The position numbers and the translations under genes were made by a program. A stretch of 64,000 nt of DNA from contig JASWJB010000032.1 of the NCBI GenBank assembly GCA_032433595.1, positions 124,001 through 188,000 of the forward strand. The letters are read 5' to 3'. Positions 10,805 to 22,106 of the stretch are shown here, one piece after another. The stretch is from Conoideocrella luteorostrata. Lineage: Eukaryota; Ascomycota; Sordariomycetes; Hypocreales; Clavicipitaceae. The notes under the pieces were generated by a model. It was not told where the DNA came from. It did no database searches and saw only the letters and a program-made list of their open reading frames with translations. The first letter of the stretch is position 1. Each line of letters starts with the position of its first letter.

Positions 10805-13318
10805 TTAGAGCCGTTTCCTCTTCCGTGGCGCTCTGCGCTCGGGAACGCTCTCTCTGATAGTTTCGGGATTCTCCAGTGACATCCATGCCGTCGGTATTGA
10901 CCCGTTACCAGCCGTGGATGTCGGCGCCGTGGATATGCTCGCACGTCCTTTGTTGGTGCTCCGCATTGTCATTGCAGGGCATGAACACTTAGGTTGCTCG
11001 AATTGGTTCATAAAGTCCCTGTTGTTCAGAGCACTTGCATCTTTGTCCCTTTGCTCCGTTTCAGCCTCCGTCGTCGTTCTCCTCTTCTTTGTGCGGCTGT
11101 CGTTGATGTAAACTCCGACTCCTTTGCCAGCCATCCTAGCCTTCTTCTCCCTGAGTTCCTTTCTATGTGCGGCAGCCCTTGCCCTACGAATTCGTATGGC
11201 CGTATCATGGTGCTTCTGGTTCTCCGCTAGGACAGATAAATCTCCGAGATGAATGTCAATGGTCCTACCTGCCCATGTAGCACCGTTAAGCCATCCATTT
11301 CGAACATCCCTCACTTTTTGCTTTGAGTGCCCTTGCTTTTCTTTAAGGCCGAGGACAAGTGCACGAAACAGCGAATCCTCGGCAGCTCTTGGTTTCCACG
11401 GCACCCCGACCTCACCACGATTACGATGCATACCCGCGCGGGCTCTGACGTATTTTTGCTCATCGAACCAGACGTCCCATAAATCCCTCACTGCATCGTA
11501 TCTACAAAAGGGGTCTAGAACAAAGGGATTTTTTTCCTCCGAGGGAAATGTACGGGTATCAGGGAACAGAACTTTCCTTTCGTAAAGATCGACAATGTCA
11601 ACACACTGCTCCAAGCAATATAGATGCATCACCCCGGCCACCTTGTGAGGGTCTTTAATTCCGTTCGACGTCTGTGCTGGGAACTCATCGAACGCTACTC
11701 GCGGGCTGGCAGGGACAACGGTGCGGTGGGCCAAAGGGCATTCCCCATATATGCAATTCTTGTCGTGATCGGTCTGGCGATGTGCGCATGTTGTAGGAGG
11801 GCCTTGAACCCACAGAGTGAGCGGCCTGCCGGTCTTGGCAAAGCAATGTTTTATGTAGTCTTGTATATCGCGTTTTGAGTACACAGGTTTCATCAGCTGC
11901 GCGTCAGCCCCGTATTTGAATTCGCCACAGGGTGTCAGAGACTCCTCCTCGTCGTCGGTAGTATCTCCTTCTTGTTCTACCCTCCATGACGGTGGGGTGT
12001 ATACCCATGGATCGTACCAAGACTGCGCCATAATCGACTCATCAGAATCACGTAGCCCTCTCTTCCTTGAACCTTTTTTAGGATGCCGAACCTTCTCACG
12101 CCTTGTACCGTCTTTTTTGTGATCTGGATTATGGGGGGTTTTTTCCCCGTTCCTGTTGAATGTGTATTCGCCCCGTCTAATACAATCTGGTGATACTCCA
12201 TCGGCATTGACTACCTGCAAGCTTTGAAGGCCTTGTCCGAAATTATATGCGCGGGGAAGATGAAGGTTTTCAAGATGCGGATGAGACGCCCAGTGTGGAT
12301 TTGGAGCCACGTGCCGAGCCTGATCTGCGCTGCCTTGTAGGTACATGTCTGCACTTGATACATCATATGGAAGATCGTTCATCTCTTGTGGGCATAAGTC
12401 TGCACTTGATACCGGTGGTCCGTCATACGGATGATAGTTCAGGTATTGATAGAAGATATCGTTCCCAGGAATTTCCCGAAACTGCTGCGTAAAGGGAATG
12501 GGAATACCACATGCCGTGTCGTATGCGGCTTGAGAAGGTGCAGCGTCCTTATAGGTGCCAAAGCCAACCGCCGAGGAGAAATCAGGGGTTCCAAAAGGGT
12601 ACACAGACGGTTCGATGTTTATATCGGCATCGTGATTTATATCCAGGCTCGCATCTGGCGATTGGTCGTCAAGGTGATCGATGTGCTTCGGTCTCTGTCT
12701 GCCATTGGGAGAGTCTTTCATGGGTGCAAAGAAGGCGGTGCAATATTCATTGACGTCCTCTTTTGGATGATCATGTACAGTGGTGTTACTGATGGCGGCA
12801 GTATCTCCGGGGTCTACATCATCTGCATGACTCAATTGCGGATCGATCAGCGTCGTCTCTCCATCCAAAGCAGTAGGGTCATAAGCCCAGTTGTCGGTCG
12901 TTACCGTATTGTTGCCGAAGCCCCCAAGATGTTCGTGAAAAGGGCCGAATTGAGGGACGTTGTTCCCGTCGAATATGTAGTAGTCGGATGGGCCGGTATC
13001 TATGAATTCGGTCAGTAGGTGATCTTGGAATCTGTTGTTGGTACACTGCGTCGAGTCCAGCTTAAGCTGTTGAAGTTGTTCGTTTGGCTGCTGTCGCGCC
13101 GCCACATGGGGCCACGTAAAGAAACCGTCCTCCATGGCTGCTATGGTTGGGTTCAAGTTTACAGCTGTTGTTGGTAAAAACGTGTGTCGAACACCAGACG
13201 AGTTTTCTGATGGAAAGTGAACGTCTACTGCAACAACCAGGGGGCGGCATTTTATATGACCAAACCAGTGCAGTGACTCGCCGGCATGCTTTCCACACGG
13301 CTTGGTTCCCACCAACAT
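10805..13318 (-). CDS. Large orphan protein with Cys/His motif and basic C-terminus
   Basis: A single-exon reading frame of 837 residues from ATG 13318, or 776 from ATG 13135 (MEDGFFTWPH), which may be the better start. I do not recognise the family. The first half is acidic and rich in Asp, Asn, Pro and Tyr, and looks disordered. In the middle, from about residue 503, WVQGPPTTC begins a short C-H-H-C-C-H cluster that could bind zinc. It is followed by a Trp- and Arg-rich block (RDLWDVWFDEQKYVRARAG, then WLNGATWAGRTIDIHLGDL). The end carries several basic runs, KKRR and KRKRL, that resemble nuclear localisation signals. A nuclear, perhaps chromatin-associated, protein is a guess from composition. 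The absence of introns over 2.5 kb and the long uninterrupted frame support real coding. Confidence 0.7.
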   Translation of the reverse strand: MLVGTKPCGKHAGESLHWFGHIKCRPLVVAVDVHFPSENSSGVRHTFLPTTAVNLNPTIAAMEDGFFTWPHVAARQQPNEQLQQLKLDSTQCTNNRFQDHLLTEFIDTGPSDYYIFDGNNVPQFGPFHEHLGGFGNNTVTTDNWAYDPTALDGETTLIDPQLSHADDVDPGDTAAISNTTVHDHPKEDVNEYCTAFFAPMKDSPNGRQRPKHIDHLDDQSPDASLDINHDADINIEPSVYPFGTPDFSSAVGFGTYKDAAPSQAAYDTACGIPIPFTQQFREIPGNDIFYQYLNYHPYDGPPVSSADLCPQEMNDLPYDVSSADMYLQGSADQARHVAPNPHWASHPHLENLHLPRAYNFGQGLQSLQVVNADGVSPDCIRRGEYTFNRNGEKTPHNPDHKKDGTRREKVRHPKKGSRKRGLRDSDESIMAQSWYDPWVYTPPSWRVEQEGDTTDDEEESLTPCGEFKYGADAQLMKPVYSKRDIQDYIKHCFAKTGRPLTLWVQGPPTTCAHRQTDHDKNCIYGECPLAHRTVVPASPRVAFDEFPAQTSNGIKDPHKVAGVMHLYCLEQCVDIVDLYERKVLFPDTRTFPSEEKNPFVLDPFCRYDAVRDLWDVWFDEQKYVRARAGMHRNRGEVGVPWKPRAAEDSLFRALVLGLKEKQGHSKQKVRDVRNGWLNGATWAGRTIDIHLGDLSVLAENQKHHDTAIRIRRARAAAHRKELREKKARMAGKGVGVYINDSRTKKRRTTTEAETEQRDKDASALNNRDFMNQFEQPKCSCPAMTMRSTNKGRASISTAPTSTAGNGSIPTAWMSLENPETIRESVPERRAPRKRKRL

Positions 13319-15448
13319 GAGAGCGAGCTCGCCCCAAGGAAGCGTCGCGAGTTGTCACTCCGTGTACAAAGACAACCTACCTGCCTGCTGGATAAATCCA
13401 CAGTGTCATTGGTTGAAAGGCCTGTCAACGTTTGTCGCAGACGCGACTTTCACTGCCTGTTCTACTAAATCGGCCTGCCTACCCACCAACTTTGTTGGCC
13501 TTTAGTCATGCGATAACAGCAAATCTAGAGAAAGAAGCAAGAAAGATTACATGTACAGAGGCAGAAACTTGAGACGGGGTGTGTCTAAGTAGACCCATGT
13601 TTGGTAGTCTCGCCCACGGGTATGTTCACAGCCCCGGAGCCGGCCGAGTCACTGGCTACGTTACAATCACCCATGTCAGAAACTGTTATCCTTCTGGGTA
13701 CTTAAATAGCCAGAGTAGGTCCACCATGATTCTCTGATTCAATCAGCTGCTGCTATTGTACAGAGTCACAGTGTTTTTGGCTGGGCACGTTATCATACGC
13801 GGGAGGGGCCGAAAAAGCCAAAGGACGTAGTTTCACTAAGTGGATGCTATGTTGCACTGCATTGAACATTAAATCTTTTGCTGTTCTGCGGGCGCCACAG
13901 TTCTCAGTATCGGTGCTGGAGTCGACAACTTTCGACAACGGGCAAATCCTTGTGCTCAGTTGCCATGTTGTCCACTGCACCTCGCCGAATGGATACCTTC
14001 ACTGGTGTTTGCAAACGCTGAACACCGGAAGCCAGCCACGCTGGCACAACACAGAATTGCAGCAGAAAGAAGCTTGGACCACCAAGAGGTTTGGTACTTT
14101 TTTTTGTTTTTGCAAACTTGTGAATATCGAAGGCTAATAACTACTCCGTGACCGATTGTCTCCTCCAGAGTTGTCAGGTGTCTGCTCGTGTGCGTATTTT
14201 GCGACGAGACATTGCTAAGGTGGGAAAGGGACTCCAGGCATTCAATTCAAGATTAAATTTAAGTCCCGTCTGATGTTCTAAAATGCCGAGGACAAACCAA
14301 CGAGCTGGTAAAGCACGGCGCTCATTGAAACTCAGACGTTACACAACTAACAAAGGCGGAGGTGCCTATAGGAGCGAATCTTTTTGTTGTAGAAGCAGCC
14401 AACCTTCAACGTTGCCAACGACAAGAGCTTACGGTCCTGACCTTGACTGATCATTTCGAACTTAGAAGAGAGTCCCCTTCCCGCTTCCAGACTGTTCCCA
14501 GGGAATGAGGTATTTTTGAGATCTCATACACGACCGCGACAAATGGATTAGGCTTGCTTCGGCTTTCCTTTCGAATAAGGCGACAACGACTCAAACTTTT
14601 CCTTAAGTGGCATACAAGCGGATAAAAGAGCTTAAACTAGTCAACGCCATTGAACCTGGTAGTTGCCTCCTATATTTTGTAATCATAGGCTCAATGAATC
14701 GTGAAAAGCGGTGGCACTTCGACGTCTTTATCCTCTTAATGAACCTGATGTCTGATGTCTAATTCCGGTGTCGCCATCTTCATTTGGAGTGTCCGTGCGC
14801 TGCAGAAGAGACGATACGAACGATTTGGTTTTTTTTAACTAAAAGAGGGAAATAATCCTTCAAAACAAGTACTGGAGTTGAGATATCATCATGCACGTGG
14901 AAATAGCTACGGCACGAAGACACATCGACGTCTTGTAAGAAGAATAGCTACATGCTTTCTTACTCCCTCAGCATAACCGGAGTGATCTGCAATTAATTTC
15001 AGGTTCGAAAATAGAAACATGACCAGCCAGGTTTTCAGGTAGCTATTAATATCTACTCAAATCTGTTGCATTAGCGCTCAAATACAGTATATGGCTGTGG
15101 AAGGATGTTGTGATGTCACTGTGGACTGGCTGTCTGGTCGCAACTGCATGACTGACATGATCCGTCCCGTGCTGACTGAGTCGATCACTGCTTCTGGATT
15201 GGTTTGATTGGCTGGCTGGTCCGATCGAACGCTACTTAGATGGTTACTGCTCGAAAGGGTAACCGCCGGCATCCATTGATCTACAGCCAAGCTTGGCGCA
15301 GCATACTCGTGACTAGGCGATCAACCATCCTACCACCCTGCTCATGGTACTTAAATCGACGTCTTTCCTACCACGTTTGATCTCATGAGAAGAGAGGGGG
15401 CGGGGAATAATCTCAATTCTTATTTTAAAGGTTTCCCGGCGCGTAACA
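13319..15448. other. Long intergenic stretch, no gene recognised
   Basis: About 2.1 kb between divergent genes. Open frames are short and lack family features or convincing codon use. The region is AT-rich with a few A/T runs, for example near 14097-14110. It likely carries both promoters. Confidence 0.5.
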
Positions 15449-16094
15449 ATGGAGCGTAAAGAGCAAAATCGCTTATTGGCCTATAAGCACAAGTTGGCCC
15501 TCCGCATCACGCAAGCACTTCTTGCAGTCATCATCGTCGCCGTCCTCGGCGCAGCAACTACTCTCCGAGCCGGCAGAGATGGCAGCGGCGGCCCAAGGAT
15601 ACTGGGACTCATGTTTCTTATACCGCCTGTACGTTCTATTGACTGACTACATGTGTTTATTGTTTATTGTTTAAATTCACGTCCTTGTCCATGCTAATCT
15701 TGAGCTTTTGAAGGCCGCCATCTCATTTCTCTTCGCCATCGTCGAAATGACCTGCATCTTGTTACGAAGTGGTCACAGGGGCATAAATTCAATTGTTTCC
15801 CGAATAATTGACGGGATCATTGCTCTTGGCTGGGCTATATGCACTATTTTGGCATTTGTTATAAGGGCGACACATCCGTGGAGCGAGCGGCGAATCGGAT
15901 GGGGAAGCGAGAGGTCGGATGGATTGTTCTTTTCGGGGGCGGCTCTCTCTATCATCGCGGTGTAAGTTCCCTCCTTTTGTTTTGGAAATCTGGTTGGCGG
16001 TGTATTTTGCTAATTAACGTGTAGGGGCTTTCAGATTTTCACTTTTGTATGGAGTGTGAAGGAGGCGATGTTGAGGTTGAATGCGAGACGTTAA
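15449..16094 (+). CDS. Four-helix (MARVEL-like) membrane protein
   Basis: Three exons, 15449-15628, 15714-15961 and 16025-16094, give 165 residues. Introns are 85 bp (GTACGT donor, GAAG acceptor) and 63 bp (GTAAGT donor, GTGTAG acceptor). Four hydrophobic segments are visible: one after the N-terminal charged LAYKHKLALR, one over LGLMFLIPPAAISFLFAIVE across the first junction, one over IIDGIIALGWAICTILAFVI, and one over FFSGAALSIIAVGFQIFTFV across the second junction. A short basic tail ends LRLNARR. The size and four-helix layout match small fungal MARVEL-like membrane proteins, but no diagnostic residue was seen. The third-exon phase was chosen because it continues the last helix and ends on a basic tail; another acceptor gives an early stop. 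Confidence 0.7.
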
Positions 16095-17167
16095 GGACAG
16101 GAGAATACTGCGGAAATTGTAAATGGACTGGAATTAAAGACCTCAAGGATCGTAATTGTAATGTTTAATATGTACGGGCGATCACATTTGAGATGCGCCT
16201 CTATTTCGCTGCCGCAGGGTTGATCTAATGTTAGTCATCGTTGACTAGATGAGAACAATGCCTTGAATTGATGATTATTGGGAAGCTCCGTCGCTGCGTA
16301 TTGATGCGGTGGTTTCATGGCGTGAGGGAGAAGAAAGATAAGCTCGCGACATCCTTGATCGTGTAAGGCCTGTGTCGATGGCAAATGGTGTGACTATCAT
16401 AGATTACGGGACCGGAAACCTCCTCGGACGCTTTCTGACCGCTTTTCCCTGGCCGCATATTGGCTGAGGAACTATACATTGGAAGTGGAGGTTGATGGTT
16501 TGTATGGCGGTTGTTGCCGTGTTCGGGAGGCTGGGTTTAACGAAGCCTACTACAAAATGAAAGACACAAACAGACACTTGCAAGCGAGGTTTTTGTCATG
16601 AACTGGAGGTGGGGAATGACAGAGCTGATAATCAATCTGCGTATACGAGTCACGTCTGGGACGGTCGTACGACTACTTACGAGAGTCTTGTTCCAGATGC
16701 TTTCAATGCCAATCTTAGCGAGCAATCCTGACCAATTTGTCACGTAAAGACGTTGCATAGATCACTGATAAATGGATACACAGCTGGAGTTGTTACCCCG
16801 CCGATGCCACACTACCTACCTCGACTATGAGAACCATGGCGATATATCAATGGAGGGGACGTACTTATCAGCAGGATTTATGAAGTTAACCCACTGCCTC
16901 GGCCAAAGGGGAAGCGCATACAACACCGCATATCACAATCGGTATACTCCGTAAGCTTGCAGGATCCACCATGCACGGATACGAGAGTTTAATTCTTGCT
17001 TTATTGTTTATTCGAGCAGTCCCCGCTCAGGTACAAAGGGAACATTCCTACATCCGACGGGATTATTATCAACATTGTGTCCTATAAAAATGCAGAGGTC
17101 GCTCTTTCTCTGGGAGCCTTGGCTATTAGGGCTTTCTATCCAAATCTCGGTATCAAAAAGATAAGTC
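16095..17167. other. Intergenic, no gene recognised
   Basis: Between the four-helix membrane protein and the pepsin-like gene. One TACTCCGTA element lies at 16944-16952. Short open frames in this span show no family features. Confidence 0.45.
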
Positions 17168-18392
17168 ATGTATCTCAAATTGGTTGTGTCTCTTTTCGCG
17201 CTGCTCGGCGTCGCTCAAAGCAATTCTACGCGCCTTTCGGAGGCGAAGAAAGTATATGGCCAGGCCGTGAGACATTTTGCCGGCATCGAGGGCCGGGCCG
17301 ATGAAGACCGCATGCCTGAAGTTAGCCTGGTCTCTCAGAATGTATGCAACATCCCTTACAAATCTTGATGATCTGTCGGCGTATTAATGGCAGACAGGGC
17401 GTCTGGTATTCAAATTTCACTGTTGGAGCCAGCGAGAACCTTGAACTCGTGATCAGCACTGGCCACTCAAATCTCATCACATTTCCCGGCCGCTACAAGC
17501 CGACGGATCCATCGAAAAGAACAGGATGGGGATTGACAGACTTATACGGAGCAGGATCACCTGACGGATCTGGAAATCCAGTAGTAAGTGTGGTTTAATG
17601 CATCACATAATAAAACTCTCAGCTGATCTTTGGCAGGCAAAATGCAATGTGTGGACTGACGTCGTTTCTCATCGCGGTGTCATTTCTGATCATCGAGCCG
17701 CAATACTGACCGTCGGAAAACAGGCGGTGCATGTGCCAACAAGGAATTTAAATCAGCCGGCCTATTTTCGCGATGGCTTGATCGGGTACGCTCGTAGATG
17801 GCGTGACATATATAGAGAATCGCCGTTCTTCCACCAGCTCTGTGACGGTACGCTGTGGTGGTGTCGATTCGGACTGGCCTTGAAAACCGACCAGACCGGC
17901 AAACTCTACTATGGGTTCTTGCGGGAAGATCGGTTTGAGGGCTTGCTGACTACCGTTCCAATCACGGATGAGTGGCAAGTGCGAGGCAGCGTTACCTTGA
18001 ATGGCGACGTTAGCGGTGTCCTCTACAAGGACATGGCCCTCACCACTGACTCTGGACTGCCTGTTATTCTAGGGCCCTTGGGCCAAGTTCGATCTCTCTT
18101 CAAGATGGCAGGCATGCAGTCAGTTGAGACGGATACCTTCATCACCGGGTATTACAATTGCAGTGCGCCGCCGGAGATTGGGTTTGAGATTGGCGGTACC
18201 ATTTTCAATGTGCTGCCCGCGGCATTGGCCTCTTCCAGAGACGGCGACAATTGCACTGCCAGTATTCATGGATCCTATTCCCCCGGCGGTTGGGCGCTTG
18301 GACAGCCTTTCTTCCAGGGAAAGTATATTGACCACTATGTTTCAAAGCGGACAATGGGCTTCGCCAATTTGAAGGACGCAGGGTCGGAATAA
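17168..18392 (+). CDS. Pepsin-like (family A1) protein lacking the first catalytic Asp
   Basis: Three exons, 17168-17341, 17398-17583 and 17637-18392, give 371 residues with introns of 56 and 53 bp. Residues 1-18 (MYLKLVVSLFALLGVAQS) are a clear signal peptide. The body aligns by eye to pepsin-type aspartic proteases: WYSNFTVG before the first active site, YGAGS for the flap Tyr, GVLYKDMALTTDSG for the second site and WALGQPFFQGKY for the usual W-x-LGD-x-F strand. The first site reads VISTGHSNL where active enzymes have DTGSSN, so Asp is replaced by Ser. The second site keeps DSG but is followed by LPVILGP rather than T/S-T/S. The LGD aspartate is Gln. The frame is otherwise intact, so this is best read as a secreted non-proteolytic homologue rather than a decayed gene. 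The propeptide region is short. Confidence 0.8.
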
Positions 18393-19142
18393 TATGTCAA
18401 ACGCGGCGTGGGATTGAGCTCACATGACCAATTTTTGAAAGGGCCGGTGCAACTACGATGGAGATTCTTTTGGGAAGAGTATTCTCTTGTCATTGGCCAA
18501 ACATATTTATTATTCGATTTAGTCTCAATACTGGGCTGCTCACGCCGTGTTGAATGTAGATAAGGATGTAGGACGTTCGTTACTCGGTGCAATGAGGTAA
18601 CTAAAAAGACACGAGAAAACTTAGTATCACGCTCAACCGGGATAGCTAGCAACTATTGACATGGGTGGCGTCCTTTTAACTGGATTTTGTGGGCAATTTT
18701 CTCGTTATGATCGCATCAATCTCAGGGACTGCCTGCATAGTATGTGATATCCTGACAGGAACGAACACCGAAGTCTATTGTCAAAACTACTAGTTCGACG
18801 AGGGTTGCAGCCTAGAAGAGTTTGATGTGGTGCCGACGTTCCGGATTGGTGGTTACACCCCGTCCTGATTGGACAAGATATCGTGATGGTTGCCCAGGCG
18901 CGCCACCGGGCCGTAGAGGTTCTCAGCCGAGTTGCCGTTGAGTTGAGACGATGCCCAACATGAGAAGCGTCCTATCTTGCAAGGGAATAAGAATAAAGCG
19001 AAGCTTGTATCGGACCTGCGGCGTAGATTGAAAAATATGAGTTATATAAATCGATGTCCTTCCGGCTGCTTCACGTCCCGCATGCATGTCTGACTAAACG
19101 ATCCACAAGGTTATTTGTGCTCGTCGAACCTGTCCGCCCGTC
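18393..19142. other. Intergenic, ZIP gene promoter side
   Basis: Between the pepsin-like gene and the zinc transporter, both on the plus strand. I looked for a zinc-response-like palindrome and found none. No gene is seen. Confidence 0.45.
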
Positions 19143-20291
19143 ATGTCCGGCTCAGACGCTCCACCGCCGTTCAACGCCAGTTCCGTCGACATCGACAACA
19201 CGCCCCTCCGCGACATCATCTGCCACCTCCTGGACAGCCAGATCGACTACGATGGCAGACTTGGCCTGCACGTCTCGTCCATATTCGTCATCCTCGTGGT
19301 GTCCACGGCGGTGACGGTCTTCCCCGTCCTGGCCACCCGTGTAAGGCGCCTGCGCATCCCGCTGTCTGTCTACCTCTTCGCTCGGTATTTCGGCGCCGGC
19401 GTCATCATCGCGACCGCTTTCATTCACTTGCTCGATCCGGCTTATGAGGCCATCGGGCCAGCTAGCTGTGTTGGCCTGACGGGCGGATGGGCCGGCTACT
19501 CGTGGCCGCCGGCGATTGCGCTGTCGTCCGCCATGATCATCTTCCTGCTGGACTTCCTCGCCGAGTACTACGTCGAGAAGAAGCACGGGCTTGCTCATGC
19601 GCCCGTTGAAGACATTATTACTGACTCGACTGCCGCGGATGGCAACGGCGCGCGTGCCTCGCACTCGCAGCTGCACTCTGGGGACCAAGACGCACCCAAG
19701 ACGCGGGGTTATGCCCCGGCGCACGGGAATGAAAAATACGACGGTGACTTGGAAGAGCTGCAACACTTGACTGGGGACTCTGACGAAATTCATCGCAAGT
19801 TCCAGTCGCAGATCGCGGCGTTCCTGGTTCTCGAGTTTGGCGTCATCTTCCACAGCGTCATCATCGGGCTGAACCTCGGTGTCGCGGGAGGCGACGACTT
19901 TAACACTCTGTATCCCGTCCTGGTCTTCCATCAATCGTTTGAGGGCCTTGGCATCGGTGCCCGTCTGAGTGTTATTCCGATCCCTACCAAGTGGAAGTGG
20001 TTGCCGTGGGCGGCTTGCCTGGCGTATGGACTCACAACGCCAATCTCGATCGCTATCGGTCTGGGCTTGAGGAACTCGTACAGTGGGCAAACCTTCACCG
20101 CGCAGGTTGTGTCCGGTGTGCTGGACTCTATTTCAGCAGGTATTTTGATCTATACTGGTTTGGTGGAGATGTTGGCGAGAGACTTCTTGTTCAATCCGTC
20201 GCGGACGAACAAGAAATCACGATTAGCGCTGATGCTGGTATCGCTCTATCTTGGTTGTGGTATTATGGCTTTGATCGGGCGATGGGCATAG
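19143..20291 (+). CDS. ZIP family zinc transporter (Zrt1/Zrt2-like)
   Basis: A 382-residue intron-less membrane protein that imports zinc (or iron) into the cytosol, as known for the ZIP family. It has eight expected helices: three near the N-terminus (FVILVVSTAVTVFPVLATRV, YFGAGVIIATAFIHLLDPAY and PPAIALSSAMIIFLLDFLAE), then a polar loop with scattered His, then the hallmark helix IV (EFGVIFHSVIIGLNLG, about residue 230) and helix V (HQSFEGLGIGARL, about residue 263) that carry the metal-binding His and Glu. Three more helices follow, with a short C-terminal tail ending ALIGRWA, typical of fungal Zrt proteins. Plasma-membrane location is inferred from the family. Whether it is the high- or low-affinity type is not resolvable. 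Confidence 0.93.
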   Translation: MSGSDAPPPFNASSVDIDNTPLRDIICHLLDSQIDYDGRLGLHVSSIFVILVVSTAVTVFPVLATRVRRLRIPLSVYLFARYFGAGVIIATAFIHLLDPAYEAIGPASCVGLTGGWAGYSWPPAIALSSAMIIFLLDFLAEYYVEKKHGLAHAPVEDIITDSTAADGNGARASHSQLHSGDQDAPKTRGYAPAHGNEKYDGDLEELQHLTGDSDEIHRKFQSQIAAFLVLEFGVIFHSVIIGLNLGVAGGDDFNTLYPVLVFHQSFEGLGIGARLSVIPIPTKWKWLPWAACLAYGLTTPISIAIGLGLRNSYSGQTFTAQVVSGVLDSISAGILIYTGLVEMLARDFLFNPSRTNKKSRLALMLVSLYLGCGIMALIGRWA

Positions 20292-22106
20292 TGGTTTGCA
20301 AGGACGGAAGCAATGGAGCGTTGGCGGATCAAATACTCGTTCATTTTACATAGAGATTGCAAGATATCGAATTTTCTGTCCTGCAGTGAAGATACACAAT
20401 AAACTAACGGAACAACACGTTAATCTATACTCTGGTGTCGGCACTGAGATAAAACTGTGATTTCTGTGACAATTAGTGTAAATTGAACTACACCTTATGA
20501 GGTGGGGCGTGGCACGAGTAGTGGTTTTACAGATGAAATAGAGAAATGTACCCAAAATTATTAGGTTTCATAGTCTCAAGCGAGGCGTTGTGCTCGACGC
20601 CGTCTGCGTTAGGGTAGGCGGGCAAAACGGCCCATCCCGATAGCCACGATGCTGGGTAATTAACGAAAATTATACGTTCTCGTGTTGCACAGCTCGCGCT
20701 TTTTATTTTATTTTTATTTTTTAACTTTATTTTTAATTTGGGTGTCTTTAAGAAATTGCAATTGAGTAAGAAGATTTCTGACTGATATGCTGCGGCTTGG
20801 TGAACCCAGGACCTGAAGGCTGGAGAGAGTTTTCACATTATAAATGGGTGGACGGTCAGACTACCACAAGAAGAAGATTTTCTACGTTCATCATTCGCAG
20901 ATTCGTGTATAAATGATGGCTATTCCTTACTATGTGAGGCTGTTCGGTGTTCCGGCGCAATAGCCTTTGGATGAACACGTCCTCAAATACGCACTTAGGA
21001 GCACGTTAGTTATCACATCTAACGAAACGGGTGGAAGCAGAAGATGTGGCACACACAACAACAAAAGCGTGCATCGAACACCTCCATGGATTTGGAGGGA
21101 CAAGGGGGCTGCACCCGTTCGGCTACATATTGATTAACGCGTACTACTGCCACAGCCGCGGGCCACGGCGTCGGGGCATCTCGTATTAAGCTGGGGGCGG
21201 ATGCGCGGGTGTGACGAGACAGCGAGACTCTCCTCACTGCGGACTGGGGCCGCTGCATTAAGAGGCCGGAGCGGAGCCTTGTTCTCGTTTTGGTGATGGC
21301 AGCGGCAGAGCGGTGGGTGCAGATTACGCACCGTTTGTCGTGCTGGTATCAATCATATCATACGGAGTGCTCCGTACAACAAACTCGGACCGGGACGACG
21401 ATTGTGCGGCAGACGGAGACATAAAGGTTTCGCCTAGCAAAACGTCGGATGGGAGGCTGAGGGCGAGACCTAGGGGACACTTGATGGTGACAGAATGCAG
21501 AGTAAGACTTGTTGTTTCGGCTTCGTCCCATGGCATTCGCCTTGGCACCCTAGCCCTGGCTGAGCTTGTGTGGCGCCGCTTACTTCCCAGCCAGACGCTG
21601 TGTGCTGTGGGGGTGGGTATAACCGCCCGTGGCGACCTGGACGTCTACTAGTAATGCTGTGTCCAGCGTCGACCACTAGTTGCTTGAGTAGCGACTCCGT
21701 ACGTAGACCTGGCTGGGAGTACTAACCTGCCCCCCGGTGGCTCCTGTGCCCGCCTCCCAAGGCAAATTGGCCTATCCAATGTGGTTCCAATGCGGTCCCA
21801 ACTGTCGCCCGGTGCTGCTTGCTTCCCGCAATCCCCTCCCTCCCTGTGTCTGTTCCTGGCTGAGTTTGCCCGGCCTGCGTCTAGGCTCGGGTGTTCTGCC
21901 CACTACGTCACGAGACTGGGCATTCAAGCTTTCGGGATCCCACCCAATCAACCCGTCGCTGTCATCACCACCATTTGAATTTACAACTCGCCATATTCTA
22001 GCCATGGCCGTTGCGCCACATCATGTATAACTAGCAACATTCATTACCCGAATTGCTATACTTATAGCTTCCCCAGACGGCAACGTGCCCATTTCGCATC
22101 GCCGCC
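20292..22106. other. Long upstream region of CPS1, no gene recognised
   Basis: About 1.8 kb. It includes an A/T-only tract near 20700-20740, a pyrimidine-rich run of C/T before 22000, and a near-palindromic TACGGAGTGCTCCGTA at 21361-21376. No convincing coding region. Confidence 0.5.
21361..21376. repeat. Near-palindromic TACGGAG/CTCCGTA element
   Basis: Two inverted arms, TACGGAG and CTCCGTA, separated by two bases. It is one of many copies of the TACGGAGTA/TACTCCGTA family found in the intergenic parts of this window. Confidence 0.8.

Noticed and set aside
19152..20090. 312-codon minus-strand open frame
   Set aside because: Antisense shadow of the GC-rich ZIP transporter gene; Arg/Gln/Val-rich with no family features.
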